A stretch of DNA of 36,085 nucleotides from an uncultured Bacteroidales bacterium. GTDB taxonomy: Bacteria > Bacteroidota > Bacteroidia > Bacteroidales > P3. The stretch's first letter is position 1. Each line of letters begins with the position of its first letter. Positions 17,932-27,347 of this stretch are shown piece by piece. Where the stretch lies: the NCBI GenBank assembly GCA_944321735.1, contig CALUMK010000027.1, forward strand, positions 1-36,085. Reading direction: 5' to 3'. The position numbers and the translations under genes were made by a program. Under the pieces are notes generated by a model. That model saw only the letters and a list, made by a program, of their open reading frames with translations, searched no databases and was not told the DNA's origin.

Positions 17932-19611
17932 CTACCGTGTCCTACGTGTCGTAGTTGTCGTGGTAGTGGTAGTGGAACGAGCCGGGCTTGCCGTGCTGCG
18001 CGAAACCGACGAAGATGAACGGGCCGGACTATACGAGCGCGAAGTAGAAGTACTGCGCGAAGGCGTATAGGAGCGGCTTGTAGAAGTACTGCGAGCCGGG
18101 GTGTACGAACGAGAAGTGGAGGAGCCTCTCGGCGACACATACGAACGCCGCGTGCTATTGTTGTACTGCGGACTTACGTATGTGGAATTACTCCGGCTGC
18201 GATTGTAATCCGGGCTGCTGTATTGCTGCCGAGGACTCTGATAGGAACGCGAACGAGAGGTGGATTGAGCAGGAACAGAAGGCCCTGCCTGCGTATTGGA
18301 CCTCACCGACGAAGAAGTCTGCGAGGAACGCCGTGCTGTAGAACCCGCCACCGAACTTCCCGAAGAAGCCGGTCTGCTTACTGTCGCGCCTGATACCGAT
18401 TGCGATGCAGCCTGGCCAGAGACAGACGAAGCCGAAGTCCCCCGCCGAACAGAAACCGTACCCACCTGCGAAGTCACATTCACTTTCTTGCCGGCAAGCC
18501 GGTTCGACACCGATTCCATCATTGCAGAAGGCTGCGATGACACTGCAACAGGCCGACGCGCAGAGGGCGAAACCGTACTGCCCTCTTTATTCGCAGAAAG
18601 CGATGGAACCGAAGTATTTGTAGCCGCAGTAGCCCTACCGGCAGAAGAGGATGCAGTCGCGGCCGTCGAAGACACTCGCCGGGACGAGGATACACTCGAA
18701 CTATTTTGCGACTGTACAGTGCCAAGCGATACAGCCTGCTCGTAACGCTCTGCAAAGCTTGTCCTCCGTTGCGGCATCGTTGCCTTTGTCCCCGAAACGC
18801 CGGAAGCCACAGAACCAGACGAGCCGCCCCCCCGGGTCACCACGGTAGGATTCGTCAGCGAACCTCCCCCCATCCTACGGCCATAATAACGGCCATAATA
18901 ACTCTGCGTATACGTATTCTTATCGTAAGGATTATAGCAGTAATCATAGCAATGCTCATGCCAACGACCGTTCCAGTAACCATTCCAATAGCCGTTCCAG
19001 TAACCGTCATAATACCCCCAGGAATAACTCGGCCAACCCCAGCCGCCCCAGTAGCCGCCGTAACCGAAACCCAGCCCGACACCAAAACCGAAACCGCCCC
19101 AGCCGAAGCCCATATACCAACCCGGACGATAATAATAGGAATACGAAGGATACCACCAATCATAACCTAAATAGATGCTGGTACCGTAATAATAAGGATC
19201 GGAATCGTACCAGTAATAATTGGTATAGTAATCCGAATAATAATCATCGCTCAGATAATCATCCGAATGGAAACGTCTCAAACGCGAAGAATATTCATAA
19301 TCGTAATAATCATCATAATTGAAAGTATCGGCCACAGCCGCATCCGAAAGATATTCATCCGCGTAATAAGCATCTTCATACGCCTGAGCCGCCGCGTTCT
19401 CCGCCTCCCACTGGCGCAGTTTCATCTCGTATTCCTCTTCCCTGGTAGGCACATTGCCATACATATCATCGGCCGCCACCATAAAAGTAGTGCCGCAGGA
19501 AGTGGCCGCCAAAGCCAATCCCAACGGCATCAAGAACAATAACGGACGCTGAATCCATTGTTTCAGAACCGACGGCAAAGCTGTCTCTTTCCAATTTCTC
19601 TGTCTTGTCAT
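17932..19611 (-). CDS. Low-complexity Tyr/Gly/Trp- and Ser/Arg-rich lipoprotein of unknown function
   Basis: A 559-aa predicted lipoprotein: the lipobox LAATSC places the lipidated Cys at residue 39. Four zones follow. About 47-130 is acidic and Tyr-rich ([17 protein letters not shown], then YDDYYDYEY-like stretches). About 130-225 is dominated by Tyr, Trp and Gly, with [17 protein letters not shown] and three YWNG units. About 255-470 is Ser/Thr/Val-rich. The C-terminus has Arg/Ser/Tyr units near 12 aa ([10 protein letters not shown]) from about 496 to 545, then nine Thr in a row and RRTR. No known domain was recognised. The pattern suggests an extended surface or periplasmic structural protein. 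It has its own promoter and lies upstream of the FadL-type gene. Confidence 0.7.
   Translation of the reverse strand: MTRQRNWKETALPSVLKQWIQRPLLFLMPLGLALAATSCGTTFMVAADDMYGNVPTREEEYEMKLRQWEAENAAAQAYEDAYYADEYLSDAAVADTFNYDDYYDYEYSSRLRRFHSDDYLSDDYYSDYYTNYYWYDSDPYYYGTSIYLGYDWWYPSYSYYYRPGWYMGFGWGGFGFGVGLGFGYGGYWGGWGWPSYSWGYYDGYWNGYWNGYWNGRWHEHCYDYCYNPYDKNTYTQSYYGRYYGRRMGGGSLTNPTVVTRGGGSSGSVASGVSGTKATMPQRRTSFAERYEQAVSLGTVQSQNSSSVSSSRRVSSTAATASSSAGRATAATNTSVPSLSANKEGSTVSPSARRPVAVSSQPSAMMESVSNRLAGKKVNVTSQVGTVSVRRGTSASSVSGQAASQSVSGATVSRPASSGSSVAGSTARRSSQTSSSVRSNTQAGPSVPAQSTSRSRSYQSPRQQYSSPDYNRSRSNSTYVSPQYNNSTRRSYVSPRGSSTSRSYTPARSTSTSRSYTPSRSTSTSRSYSPARSSSSVSRSTASPARSTTTTTTTTTRRTR
17977..18126 (-). repeat. 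Coding tandem repeat, about 36-bp unit
   Basis: Three 12-residue units ([13 protein letters not shown] type) and a 14-residue fourth unit are encoded in tandem at the 3' end of the low-complexity lipoprotein gene. A run of Thr codons follows. Such DNA can change length by slippage or recombination. Confidence 0.65.
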
Positions 19612-19702
19612 CTTTTCCTCCTTTTCTGCGGCTCGACAGCAAGGATTCCACGGAACTCCAACCGGATACGGAAACTTTTTCCACCCATACGCATTTTTAG
19701 CG

Positions 19703-19710
19703 TACTTTTG
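19703..19710 (+). promoter_or_regulatory. Candidate -7 box (TACTTTTG) for proS
   Basis: TACTTTTG fits TAnnTTTG and lies 83 bases before the proS ATG. A -33 TTTG is not evident, so the call is tentative. Confidence 0.35.
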
Positions 19711-19749
19711 CAGGCCGGTTTCCGCTTGCTTTCATTGCAAAGCCGAAGC

Positions 19750-19782
19750 CAAAGATACGTTTATTGCAATAATCATACCAAA
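19750..19782 (-). promoter_or_regulatory. Promoter of the low-complexity lipoprotein gene
   Basis: On the minus strand TTTG (19782-19779), 21 bases, then TATCTTTG (19757-19750): both elements of the Bacteroidetes consensus at correct spacing. The transcript would start near 19743, with a leader of about 130 nt. The promoter overlaps the leader of the divergent proS gene. Confidence 0.65.
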
Positions 19783-19792
19783 GCATACAAAA

Positions 19793-21265
<1,473 letters not shown>

Positions 21266-21334
21266 GGGCGCGTGTGAACGGGCAAGCTGCTTTGTTGCAC
21301 GAGAGATCCGAACTCAGTCACGTACCCAAGCTTA

Positions 21335-21374
21335 TTGGTTACTTTTCTTCGTTTCGCCGAAGAAAAGTAACCAA
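21335..21374. repeat. Perfect 17-bp stem hairpin between proS and pth
   Basis: ttggttacttttcttcg (21335-21351) is the exact reverse complement of 21358-21374 with a 6-base loop (tttcgc). There is no U-tract on either strand, so a standard rho-independent terminator is unlikely. Similar ggttacttttc/gaaaagtaacc palindromes are known to me as intergenic repeats in various bacterial genomes. Its role here may be transcript stabilisation or partial termination before pth. Confidence 0.7.
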
Positions 21375-21430
21375 AAGAAGGACGAGACCGGAGCCAGCGA
21401 AGCAATGGCTGGAAAATAAATTGTAATTGT

Positions 21431-21994
21431 ATGAAATTCGTCATTGTCGGATTAGGCAATATCGGAGCGGAATACGAAATGACCCGCCACAATATCGGGT
21501 TCATGGTCCTGGACCGCTTGGCCGCGCAGAACAACACCAAGTTCGCAATGGATCGTTATGCCTACTGGGCCGAAATCAAATGCCGGAACCATTACCTGGA
21601 ACTAATCAAGCCTACCACCTATATGAACGAGAGCGGCAAGGCCGTCCGCTATTGGTTAGAGCATGAGAAAGTACCGGTGGAACGCTGCTTGGTGGTCGTG
21701 GACGACCTTGCATTGGAACTCGGCCAGCTCAGGATGAAATCTGGAGGAAGCGCCGGCGGGCACAACGGGCTGTCCAATATCGAAGCCTTGATCGGGACAC
21801 AGGCCTATCCTCGCCTCCGCTTCGGCATCGGCCATAAATTCCATAAAGGGCAGCAGATAGACTATGTCTTAGGCAAATTCACCCCTCAGGACATGGATAT
21901 CGTGGAGCCGAAAATCGACATGGCCTGCGAGATGATTGCCAGCTTTGCGTGCGCAGGGATTGCGAATACCATGAACCTGTTTAATAATAAATGA
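21431..21994 (+). CDS. pth: Peptidyl-tRNA hydrolase
   Basis: Releases tRNA from peptidyl-tRNAs that drop off ribosomes; cytoplasmic. At 187 aa it has the full active site: N10 in GLGNIG, catalytic H20 in TRHNIGF, N66 in TYMNESG, D91/D92 in VVVDDLALELG and N112 in GGHNGL. These match E. coli N10, H20, N68, D93 and N114. The stop overlaps the gldD start by four bases (ATGA), so the two are translationally coupled. Confidence 0.95.
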   Translation: MKFVIVGLGNIGAEYEMTRHNIGFMVLDRLAAQNNTKFAMDRYAYWAEIKCRNHYLELIKPTTYMNESGKAVRYWLEHEKVPVERCLVVVDDLALELGQLRMKSGGSAGGHNGLSNIEALIGTQAYPRLRFGIGHKFHKGQQIDYVLGKFTPQDMDIVEPKIDMACEMIASFACAGIANTMNLFNNK

Positions 21995-22590
21995 AACTAT
22001 CCTCTTGGCTGAAAACTGCAGGGCTTTCCTGCATGGCATTAGCGGGAATCCTCATGACGTCCTGCGGGGAATCCTATACCCCGAAACCGAGAGCCTACAT
22101 GCGGATAGCCATGCCCGAAAAGGCCTACCGGGACTTCGATTCCTCTGCCTATCCGTTTACATTCCGGATACCCGTCTATGCCCATTTCGAGCCTGTCCCC
22201 GTTGACAAGGAATATCCCAATACCCAATGGGCTGACATTCAGATTCCGGAACTGAACGCCAAAATTTACTTGAGCCATATCCACAAACCAGATATCGATT
22301 CCTGCCTTGTCGGAACTTTGCTATTCATCCAACAGCATATGTCAAAAGCCACCGGCGTGGACGAATGGGAAATATACAAACCCGACGAACGCAAATTCGG
22401 CTACCTCTACCATATCAAAGGCAATGACGTGGCCTCTCCTTACCAGTTTTATCTGACCGACAGCAACCTGCACTTTGTCCGCGGCTCGTTCTACATCAAT
22501 ACCGTGCCCAACAACGACTCTTTAGCCCCCGTCATCGAATTCATCAAAACCGACATCGACACTCTCCTCCAAAGCTGGGCATGGAAATAA
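21991..22590 (+). CDS. gldD: Gliding motility-associated lipoprotein GldD
   Basis: GldD is an inner-face or periplasmic lipoprotein needed for gliding in Flavobacterium, and is conserved in T9SS-bearing Bacteroidetes. At 199 aa, the lipobox LMTSC puts the lipidated Cys at residue 25. The family signature YTPKPRAYMRI follows the Cys, then FPxRDFDSSAYPFTFRIPVYA-like sequence, IYLSHIHKPD, and the late block YQFYLTDSNLHFVRGSFYIN. It is cotranscribed with pth (ATGA overlap). Its presence, with the T9SS cargo remnant at 14845, indicates a type IX secretion system elsewhere in the genome. Confidence 0.88.
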   Translation: MKLSSWLKTAGLSCMALAGILMTSCGESYTPKPRAYMRIAMPEKAYRDFDSSAYPFTFRIPVYAHFEPVPVDKEYPNTQWADIQIPELNAKIYLSHIHKPDIDSCLVGTLLFIQQHMSKATGVDEWEIYKPDERKFGYLYHIKGNDVASPYQFYLTDSNLHFVRGSFYINTVPNNDSLAPVIEFIKTDIDTLLQSWAWK

Positions 22591-22605
22591 ATCCCTAATT
22601 TATCG

Positions 22606-22613
22606 TAAATTTG
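22606..22613 (+). promoter_or_regulatory. Candidate -7 box (TAAATTTG) for AAA-ATPase copy 1
   Basis: TAAATTTG fits TAnnTTTG and sits 23 bases before the ATG. The 15-base context ttatcgtaaatttgc is shared exactly with the region upstream of copy 2 (35119-35133). No clear -33 TTTG is visible. Confidence 0.45.
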
Positions 22614-22636
22614 CTGTTATCGCAATACGCAAAGCC

Positions 22637-24229
22637 ATGATGAAATTTCCAGTAGGGGTACAAACTTTTGAACAGATTAGGGAAGACGGTTATGTCTATG
22701 TGGACAAGACCGATTTGATATACCGATTGGTATCCACCGGGAAAATCTATTTCCTGAGCCGTCCGCGCCGCTTCGGCAAGAGCCTCTTAGTCTCCACGCT
22801 GAAGAATTACTTCCAAGGCAGGAAGGAACTTTTCCAAGGCTTGGCGATAGAGAAATTGGAGAAGGACTGGCTCGAATACCCTGTGTTCCATATCGACTTC
22901 AACAGCGTCAATTTCCTAAACCCCGGGACTTTGGACTCGACCTTGGACGTGTATGTGTCCGATTGGGAGAAGACCTACGGCAGCGACCCTAAGCGGATGG
23001 ACATCGGAAGCCGCTTCGCCTACGTGCTGGCGCAGGCGCACAAGCGGCACGGCCGCCGTTGCGTGGTCTTGGTGGACGAGTACGACAAGCCGATTTTGGA
23101 TGTGCTGGACATGGACATCAAGACCCATATCCAAGGTACGGAATACCGGCTGGAGGACTGGAACCGTTCGGTGCTGAAGAGTTTCTACTCGGTCTTCAAG
23201 GGAGCAGATGCGGATTTGCAGTTCGTGCTGCTCACCGGGGTGACCAAGTTCTCGCAGGTAAGCGTGTTCAGCGGCTTCAACCAGCCTTTGGACATCAGCA
23301 TGGACAAACGCTATGAAGCGCTCTGCGGCATCACCCAAGAGGAATTAGAAAGCTATTTCGCCGAACCGATCCGGGAGCTGGCCGGGCAGGAAGGCATCAG
23401 CGAGGCGGAGATGCTGCAACGTCTCAAGAACCACTACGACGGCTACCATTTCAGCACGAAACTGACCGACATCTACAACCCCTACAGCCTGCTCAGCGCC
23501 TTTGCCCAGCAGGAGATTCTCGACTACTGGTTCCGGACGGGGACGCCTACGTATTTGCTACGGCTCCTGGCGCACAGCCACGAGAACCTCAACGAGATGA
23601 CGGGGCGGTATTACGAGCCGAGCGAGTTCGTGGACTACAAGGCGGACGTGGAGAAGCCCCTGCCGATGATTTACCAGAGCGGATATTTGACGATAAAGGA
23701 ATACGACCCCGATTTCGGCACCTTCCTGTTGGACTTCCCGAACAAGGAAGTGAAGAAAGGCTTCGTCAGCTTGGTGGCGGCAGGTTATCTGAAGCCGGAG
23801 GAGGACATGAATGTCTGGGTGCGGACCTTGGTGCAGACCCTGCGCAAGGGCGAGCCGGACACCCTGCGCGACCTGTTCACCTCGTTCCTGGCCAGCATCC
23901 CCTATACAGCGCGGCGCAAGGAAGGCCAGAAGGAGCGCGAAAGCTACTTCAACTACACCTTCTACCTGATATTCCGGATGGTGAGCGTCTATGCCACTTA
24001 CATAGAAAAGGAACAGAGCCAAGGACGATCCGACTGCATCGTGGAGACCCCGCAGTACGTGTACATCTTCGAATTCAAGTTGGACGGCAGGGCGGACGAA
24101 GCCTTGAAGCAGATAGAAGACAAGGGCTATGCCAAACCCTACGCTGCCGACAAGCGCAAGCTGTTCAAGATAGGGGCTACCTTCTCTTCCCAGACCGGGA
24201 CAATAGAGGAATGGATGACAAAAGAATAA
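22637..24229 (+). CDS. AAA-ATPase / PD-(D/E)XK nuclease family protein, copy 1
   Basis: A 530-aa two-domain protein of the AAA-ATPase-like (PF09820) plus PDDEXK_9 (PF08011) type, very abundant in Bacteroidales genomes and of unproven function. The ATPase part has the atypical P-loop FLSRPRRFGKSLLVS (about 38-52) and Walker B VVLVDEYDKPILD (about 140-152). The C-terminal nuclease-like part has SDCIVETPQYVYIFEFKLDG, a D...ExK core, then EALKQIEDKGYAKPY. The start is Met1 or Met2 (MMKFPVGVQ). A second copy in the same orientation begins at 35310. The 3' end overlaps the oppositely oriented clostripain gene by 91 bases. A role as a selfish or defence-like element is speculation. Confidence 0.85.
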   Translation: MMKFPVGVQTFEQIREDGYVYVDKTDLIYRLVSTGKIYFLSRPRRFGKSLLVSTLKNYFQGRKELFQGLAIEKLEKDWLEYPVFHIDFNSVNFLNPGTLDSTLDVYVSDWEKTYGSDPKRMDIGSRFAYVLAQAHKRHGRRCVVLVDEYDKPILDVLDMDIKTHIQGTEYRLEDWNRSVLKSFYSVFKGADADLQFVLLTGVTKFSQVSVFSGFNQPLDISMDKRYEALCGITQEELESYFAEPIRELAGQEGISEAEMLQRLKNHYDGYHFSTKLTDIYNPYSLLSAFAQQEILDYWFRTGTPTYLLRLLAHSHENLNEMTGRYYEPSEFVDYKADVEKPLPMIYQSGYLTIKEYDPDFGTFLLDFPNKEVKKGFVSLVAAGYLKPEEDMNVWVRTLVQTLRKGEPDTLRDLFTSFLASIPYTARRKEGQKERESYFNYTFYLIFRMVSVYATYIEKEQSQGRSDCIVETPQYVYIFEFKLDGRADEALKQIEDKGYAKPYAADKRKLFKIGATFSSQTGTIEEWMTKE

Positions 24230-25551
24230 AGTTCCGGACAAGCCTTGGGGCACAAGCCCAAGTCTTTTGCCCAATCCAATTCCTCGTAAAACGGATTGTA
24301 AGGCGAGCCTTCGGAAGGAACATAAACCGAGAGCCCGCAGCAACGGTTGATAGCCCAACCCAAGAAGCTGGCCGTATGCCGTTCGAACAAGACCGTGCGA
24401 GCCAGCTGCGAACGCCAATCCGACAAATCCGCTTCCGACACCAGCCCGTCCTCCTGCAAATTCTCCATCACATTGTCCATATCGTAAAGGAAATGCCGCC
24501 TGTAACGGTCAAAAACCTGCAAACGGCTCTCCGCCGTCTGCTGCAGCAAAGCCTCCGGATCCTGCGCCAAAGCCTCTTTCATCAATTCGCCCGTAAGCGT
24601 AGCAAGAGCCCCCAACTGAGCCATATCGATCAACGAAATCGTAGCCGAATGGTAACGGGAATCCGCATGTTCCGCATAGTAGGCAAAATACCCCTCGCAA
24701 ACCTTCTGCAAATCGGGAACAGGCTGCAGCAGATACCGAGTTATCGTCGCGTAGGGGAAGCCATCGGCAATCACCTCCATAGGCGAAGCCACCACATAGT
24801 CCACCTTGTCCCTCAGCGGATACAAAGCCTCCGCCGAAGCCATGAGGCAGGCATCGAAAAGGATATAATCGAACATGCCGTCCGGCAAGGCAGCCGCTAT
24901 CTCATCCATCTCCAGATAGCCACCGCCCGGCACCCCGTCATCCTGGCCGCAATAATAAATCGAAGGCACATCGTCCCCAAAGCCGGAAAGCCCAGCGTTC
25001 GCTGCAGACCCTGAACCCTCACCTATGGACAAAGACAACTTGGTAGGAGGAAAAGAAGCCTCTTTCGATGCCGACTTGGCCAGATACCGCAAAGCCTCAC
25101 CCGGAAGCCAGCCCGTGCCGTGGCTCCACAAAGACAGCCCGTAAGCATTGGCCGGGCAGAGTTCCATCGCCTTGTCCAACACTTCACGAAAGACTTCGGG
25201 CGAAGCCGAATTATGGTCTTCTTCCCAAGTATACAGACGCTTTGTCCCCTTGGCCGTCACCTCGAACAGATACGGAAGCGCATCATCCCCTTGCATCTTG
25301 TCCAAATAGACGATTGTCCGCGTATTCTCCGGAGCCGAAGCCATCCCCTTCATCAAACCGTCGATATTCCGCTGGGCATAAGGAGACAGATTGTTATCGG
25401 CCGCCATATAGACAATCAAAGCCCGCTCGGCAGGCCCATCCTCTTCCGGCTGGCAAGACAGCATCAAAGCCCCCATCCCCAGAAATGGCAGAAACCAAGT
25501 CGAAATGCGCTTGAAGCACGGCAAAAACGAAGAGCGAAAACAAGACTTCAT
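24139..25551 (-). CDS. Clostripain-family (C11) cysteine protease, lipoprotein
   Basis: Predicted lipid-anchored protease of clan CD. From Met at 25551 the lipobox ALMLSC lipidates Cys33; the open frame to 25695 is not needed. The catalytic dyad is visible as H144 in LSLWSHGTGW and C235 in YILFDACLMAS. RALIVYMAADNNLSPYA is the N-terminal family block and YVVASPMEVIADGFPY follows the Cys. Characterised clostripains cut after Arg (some also Lys). The gene is last in the fimbrial gene run, on the same strand, and may mature the pilins (inference). The C-terminal 30 residues after DWAKDLGLCP are antisense to the AAA-ATPase gene, so the native end may have been replaced. Confidence 0.82.
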   Translation of the reverse strand: MKSCFRSSFLPCFKRISTWFLPFLGMGALMLSCQPEEDGPAERALIVYMAADNNLSPYAQRNIDGLMKGMASAPENTRTIVYLDKMQGDDALPYLFEVTAKGTKRLYTWEEDHNSASPEVFREVLDKAMELCPANAYGLSLWSHGTGWLPGEALRYLAKSASKEASFPPTKLSLSIGEGSGSAANAGLSGFGDDVPSIYYCGQDDGVPGGGYLEMDEIAAALPDGMFDYILFDACLMASAEALYPLRDKVDYVVASPMEVIADGFPYATITRYLLQPVPDLQKVCEGYFAYYAEHADSRYHSATISLIDMAQLGALATLTGELMKEALAQDPEALLQQTAESRLQVFDRYRRHFLYDMDNVMENLQEDGLVSEADLSDWRSQLARTVLFERHTASFLGWAINRCCGLSVYVPSEGSPYNPFYEELDWAKDLGLCPKACPELYSFVIHSSIVPVWEEKVAPILNSLRLSAA

Positions 25552-25639
25552 ATCCCTCTGATTTTTCAAAAACACAATCACCGGAACGCATATCAAAATG
25601 CGCCGCAAAGTAACAAAAATTTCCCACGACCGCGCAAGC

Positions 25640-26686
25640 TCACCCCTCTTGCAGAACCGACTGCAGGCGAGCCAGGGCTTCCTCCACCGAAACATCCTTC
25701 AAGACCACCTTCTTCTGCCGATCCAACAGATACAAGTTGGGGATAGCCGGCAGGAAATAAGTCTCTTCCCGATTGATTTGCTGCTCCGGTTCGCAAGCCA
25801 CAATCCAGCCCGAAGGCATATCCGGAAGATGCTGCTGCCAGAGCGTCAAGTCCTCGTCGGGATAGACTGCCAAGACTTTCAAGCGTCCTTGCGCTGACAG
25901 TTTTTTCACCACAGCGGACGATGCCAATGCCTTCTCTACCCGGCCGCAATCTTCGCATCCCGGGTTATAGAACAGCAGCAGGACATATTCCGCTTGCAGC
26001 CCATAGAGCGTACCCCGGCTGCCATCCGGAAGCTGGTAACAAATATCGGCCGCCAAAGCGCCCGGACGGTTCTTCAACGCCCTTTCCAATTGGAGTTCCG
26101 GCCTTAGCCTGTCCTCCGGAGGCAACAAAGGCGATGCCAGATAAGCCCGCAACACCTCTATGAATATCGTCTCGTTGCGGTAAGGGGAATTGGGGTCGTT
26201 GAAATAAAGCCCCATCACCGAAAAGAAATGCTTCTGCAAGGGCACATTCCGGGCAGCGGCACGGATCAGCGTTCCTGCCCTGCTAGCCGCTTTTTCTTCC
26301 GGCAGCATCGACAGCAGGCCGATCCAATCGGAAAAGACGCGCATGAAAGCCCCGGTGTCGGCAATCCAACCCGTGTCGGCAAAGTCGAAATTGTACCAAT
26401 AGTTAGCGCAGACATAGTTCAAACGAGCCGCTTCGCCCACCAGCAGAACCGGAGCGGATGGAATCTCCAAAGAACGGGGCAACCCGGCAGAATGCGATGC
26501 TTCTTGCAAAGAAGGCCCGGAATCCAAAGGCACAGAGACTACCGCTGACGAATCCGCCATTGCCAAAGACACCTCAGGTCGAACAGAACTAGAATCGACA
26601 GGCGAACTTTCCTTGCAGGCAGGAGCAAGCAGGCAAAGCTCGAAAATCAGCCACGATAAAAACGCCCTCCGCATAATCAGAATCAT
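25640..26686 (-). CDS. DUF5106/thioredoxin-like lipoprotein
   Basis: 348-aa predicted lipoprotein (LLAPAC, Cys24). Residues 75-200 form a helical segment like the DUF5106 domain (YWYNFDFADTGW, then PLQKHFFSVMGLYFNDPNSPYRN). Residues 205-345 have a thioredoxin fold with C244-E-D-C247 in FYNPGCEDCGRV and the cis-Pro-like FLPAIPNLYLLDR. A role in periplasmic disulfide or thiol chemistry is inferred. The ATG overlaps the previous gene stop (ATGA at 26683-26686), so it is translationally coupled to the fimbrial-type gene upstream, which supports Met1. A later Met5 (MRRAFL) is also possible. It lies 88 bases before the clostripain gene. Confidence 0.78.
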   Translation of the reverse strand: MILIMRRAFLSWLIFELCLLAPACKESSPVDSSSVRPEVSLAMADSSAVVSVPLDSGPSLQEASHSAGLPRSLEIPSAPVLLVGEAARLNYVCANYWYNFDFADTGWIADTGAFMRVFSDWIGLLSMLPEEKAASRAGTLIRAAARNVPLQKHFFSVMGLYFNDPNSPYRNETIFIEVLRAYLASPLLPPEDRLRPELQLERALKNRPGALAADICYQLPDGSRGTLYGLQAEYVLLLFYNPGCEDCGRVEKALASSAVVKKLSAQGRLKVLAVYPDEDLTLWQQHLPDMPSGWIVACEPEQQINREETYFLPAIPNLYLLDRQKKVVLKDVSVEEALARLQSVLQEG

Positions 26687-27306
26687 TCGACCACATCCCG
26701 CACGCAGCGGACGTAATTGAGCCGCTGGGTATCTGGATAAGGTTCCACCTTACCCTCATTCTCATCGTTGGTATCCGACAACCCCACAGACCACACATTG
26801 GAAGTATTCCCGTCATGCGTTGCCGACCAATAGAATACTGACAAATCCGGTTCCGGAGGATTGGGCCTAGGATCCGAACGATAAAGACCGTCTGCAAGCT
26901 GATCATTCATCACGTAAATCAGCATTAATTCCCGCTGCGTCGGTACTCGCCAATTCGTATAACCGTCTTCTTGCAAATTGCGGCAATAATCCGTTGCATC
27001 CGACCATGGCATCGCTTCGGCATCGTCAGGCCGGGAACGCGCCACCTGAATTCGGGAATACACCCGGTTCAACGAACTGGTCTGGCTGTGATCAGGAGTC
27101 TCCGTCCAAACTTCCGTCCGCAAATATTCAAGGCTTACCCCGCCTCTAGCATCGCGGGAAATAATAATATTCGTCCCCTCTATCACATAAGGATAACGTA
27201 TAGCCGACTGGGCATCCAGTTCACACACTAAACCTCCAAACAAGGTCAGCGTAAAAAAAACAAGCCTTTTCATCTTAGTTCTCAACAACTTCTGCATACC
27301 TAACAT
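26683..27306 (-). CDS. Secreted protein made of a single DUF1566/FISUMP-like module
   Basis: 207 aa; the likely start is MLGMQKL or the internal MKRLVFFTLTLF (residue 12), which begins a signal peptide ending LDAQS. No lipobox Cys is evident. The mature chain is one module: YVIEGTNIIISRDARGG, then DATDYCRNLQEDGYTNWRVPTQRELMLIY, FYWSATHDG and a final YVRCVRD. The same order (GTNYIISRD, WRLPTITELSLMY, YRLRCIRD) forms the C-terminus of the larger fimbrillin-like protein at 28841-30274. It resembles DUF1566/Fibrobacter major paralogous domains. It may be an accessory or tip subunit of the same surface structure (inference). Confidence 0.65.
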   Translation of the reverse strand: MLGMQKLLRTKMKRLVFFTLTLFGGLVCELDAQSAIRYPYVIEGTNIIISRDARGGVSLEYLRTEVWTETPDHSQTSSLNRVYSRIQVARSRPDDAEAMPWSDATDYCRNLQEDGYTNWRVPTQRELMLIYVMNDQLADGLYRSDPRPNPPEPDLSVFYWSATHDGNTSNVWSVGLSDTNDENEGKVEPYPDTQRLNYVRCVRDVVE

Positions 27307-27347
27307 CTCCCTGCATGAGCCTTTTCCTCCACAAAGGAAACATACGG

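Noticed and set aside
21335-21374. Terminator after proS
   Set aside because: The stem is strong but neither side has a U-tract, so it is listed as a repeat/hairpin.
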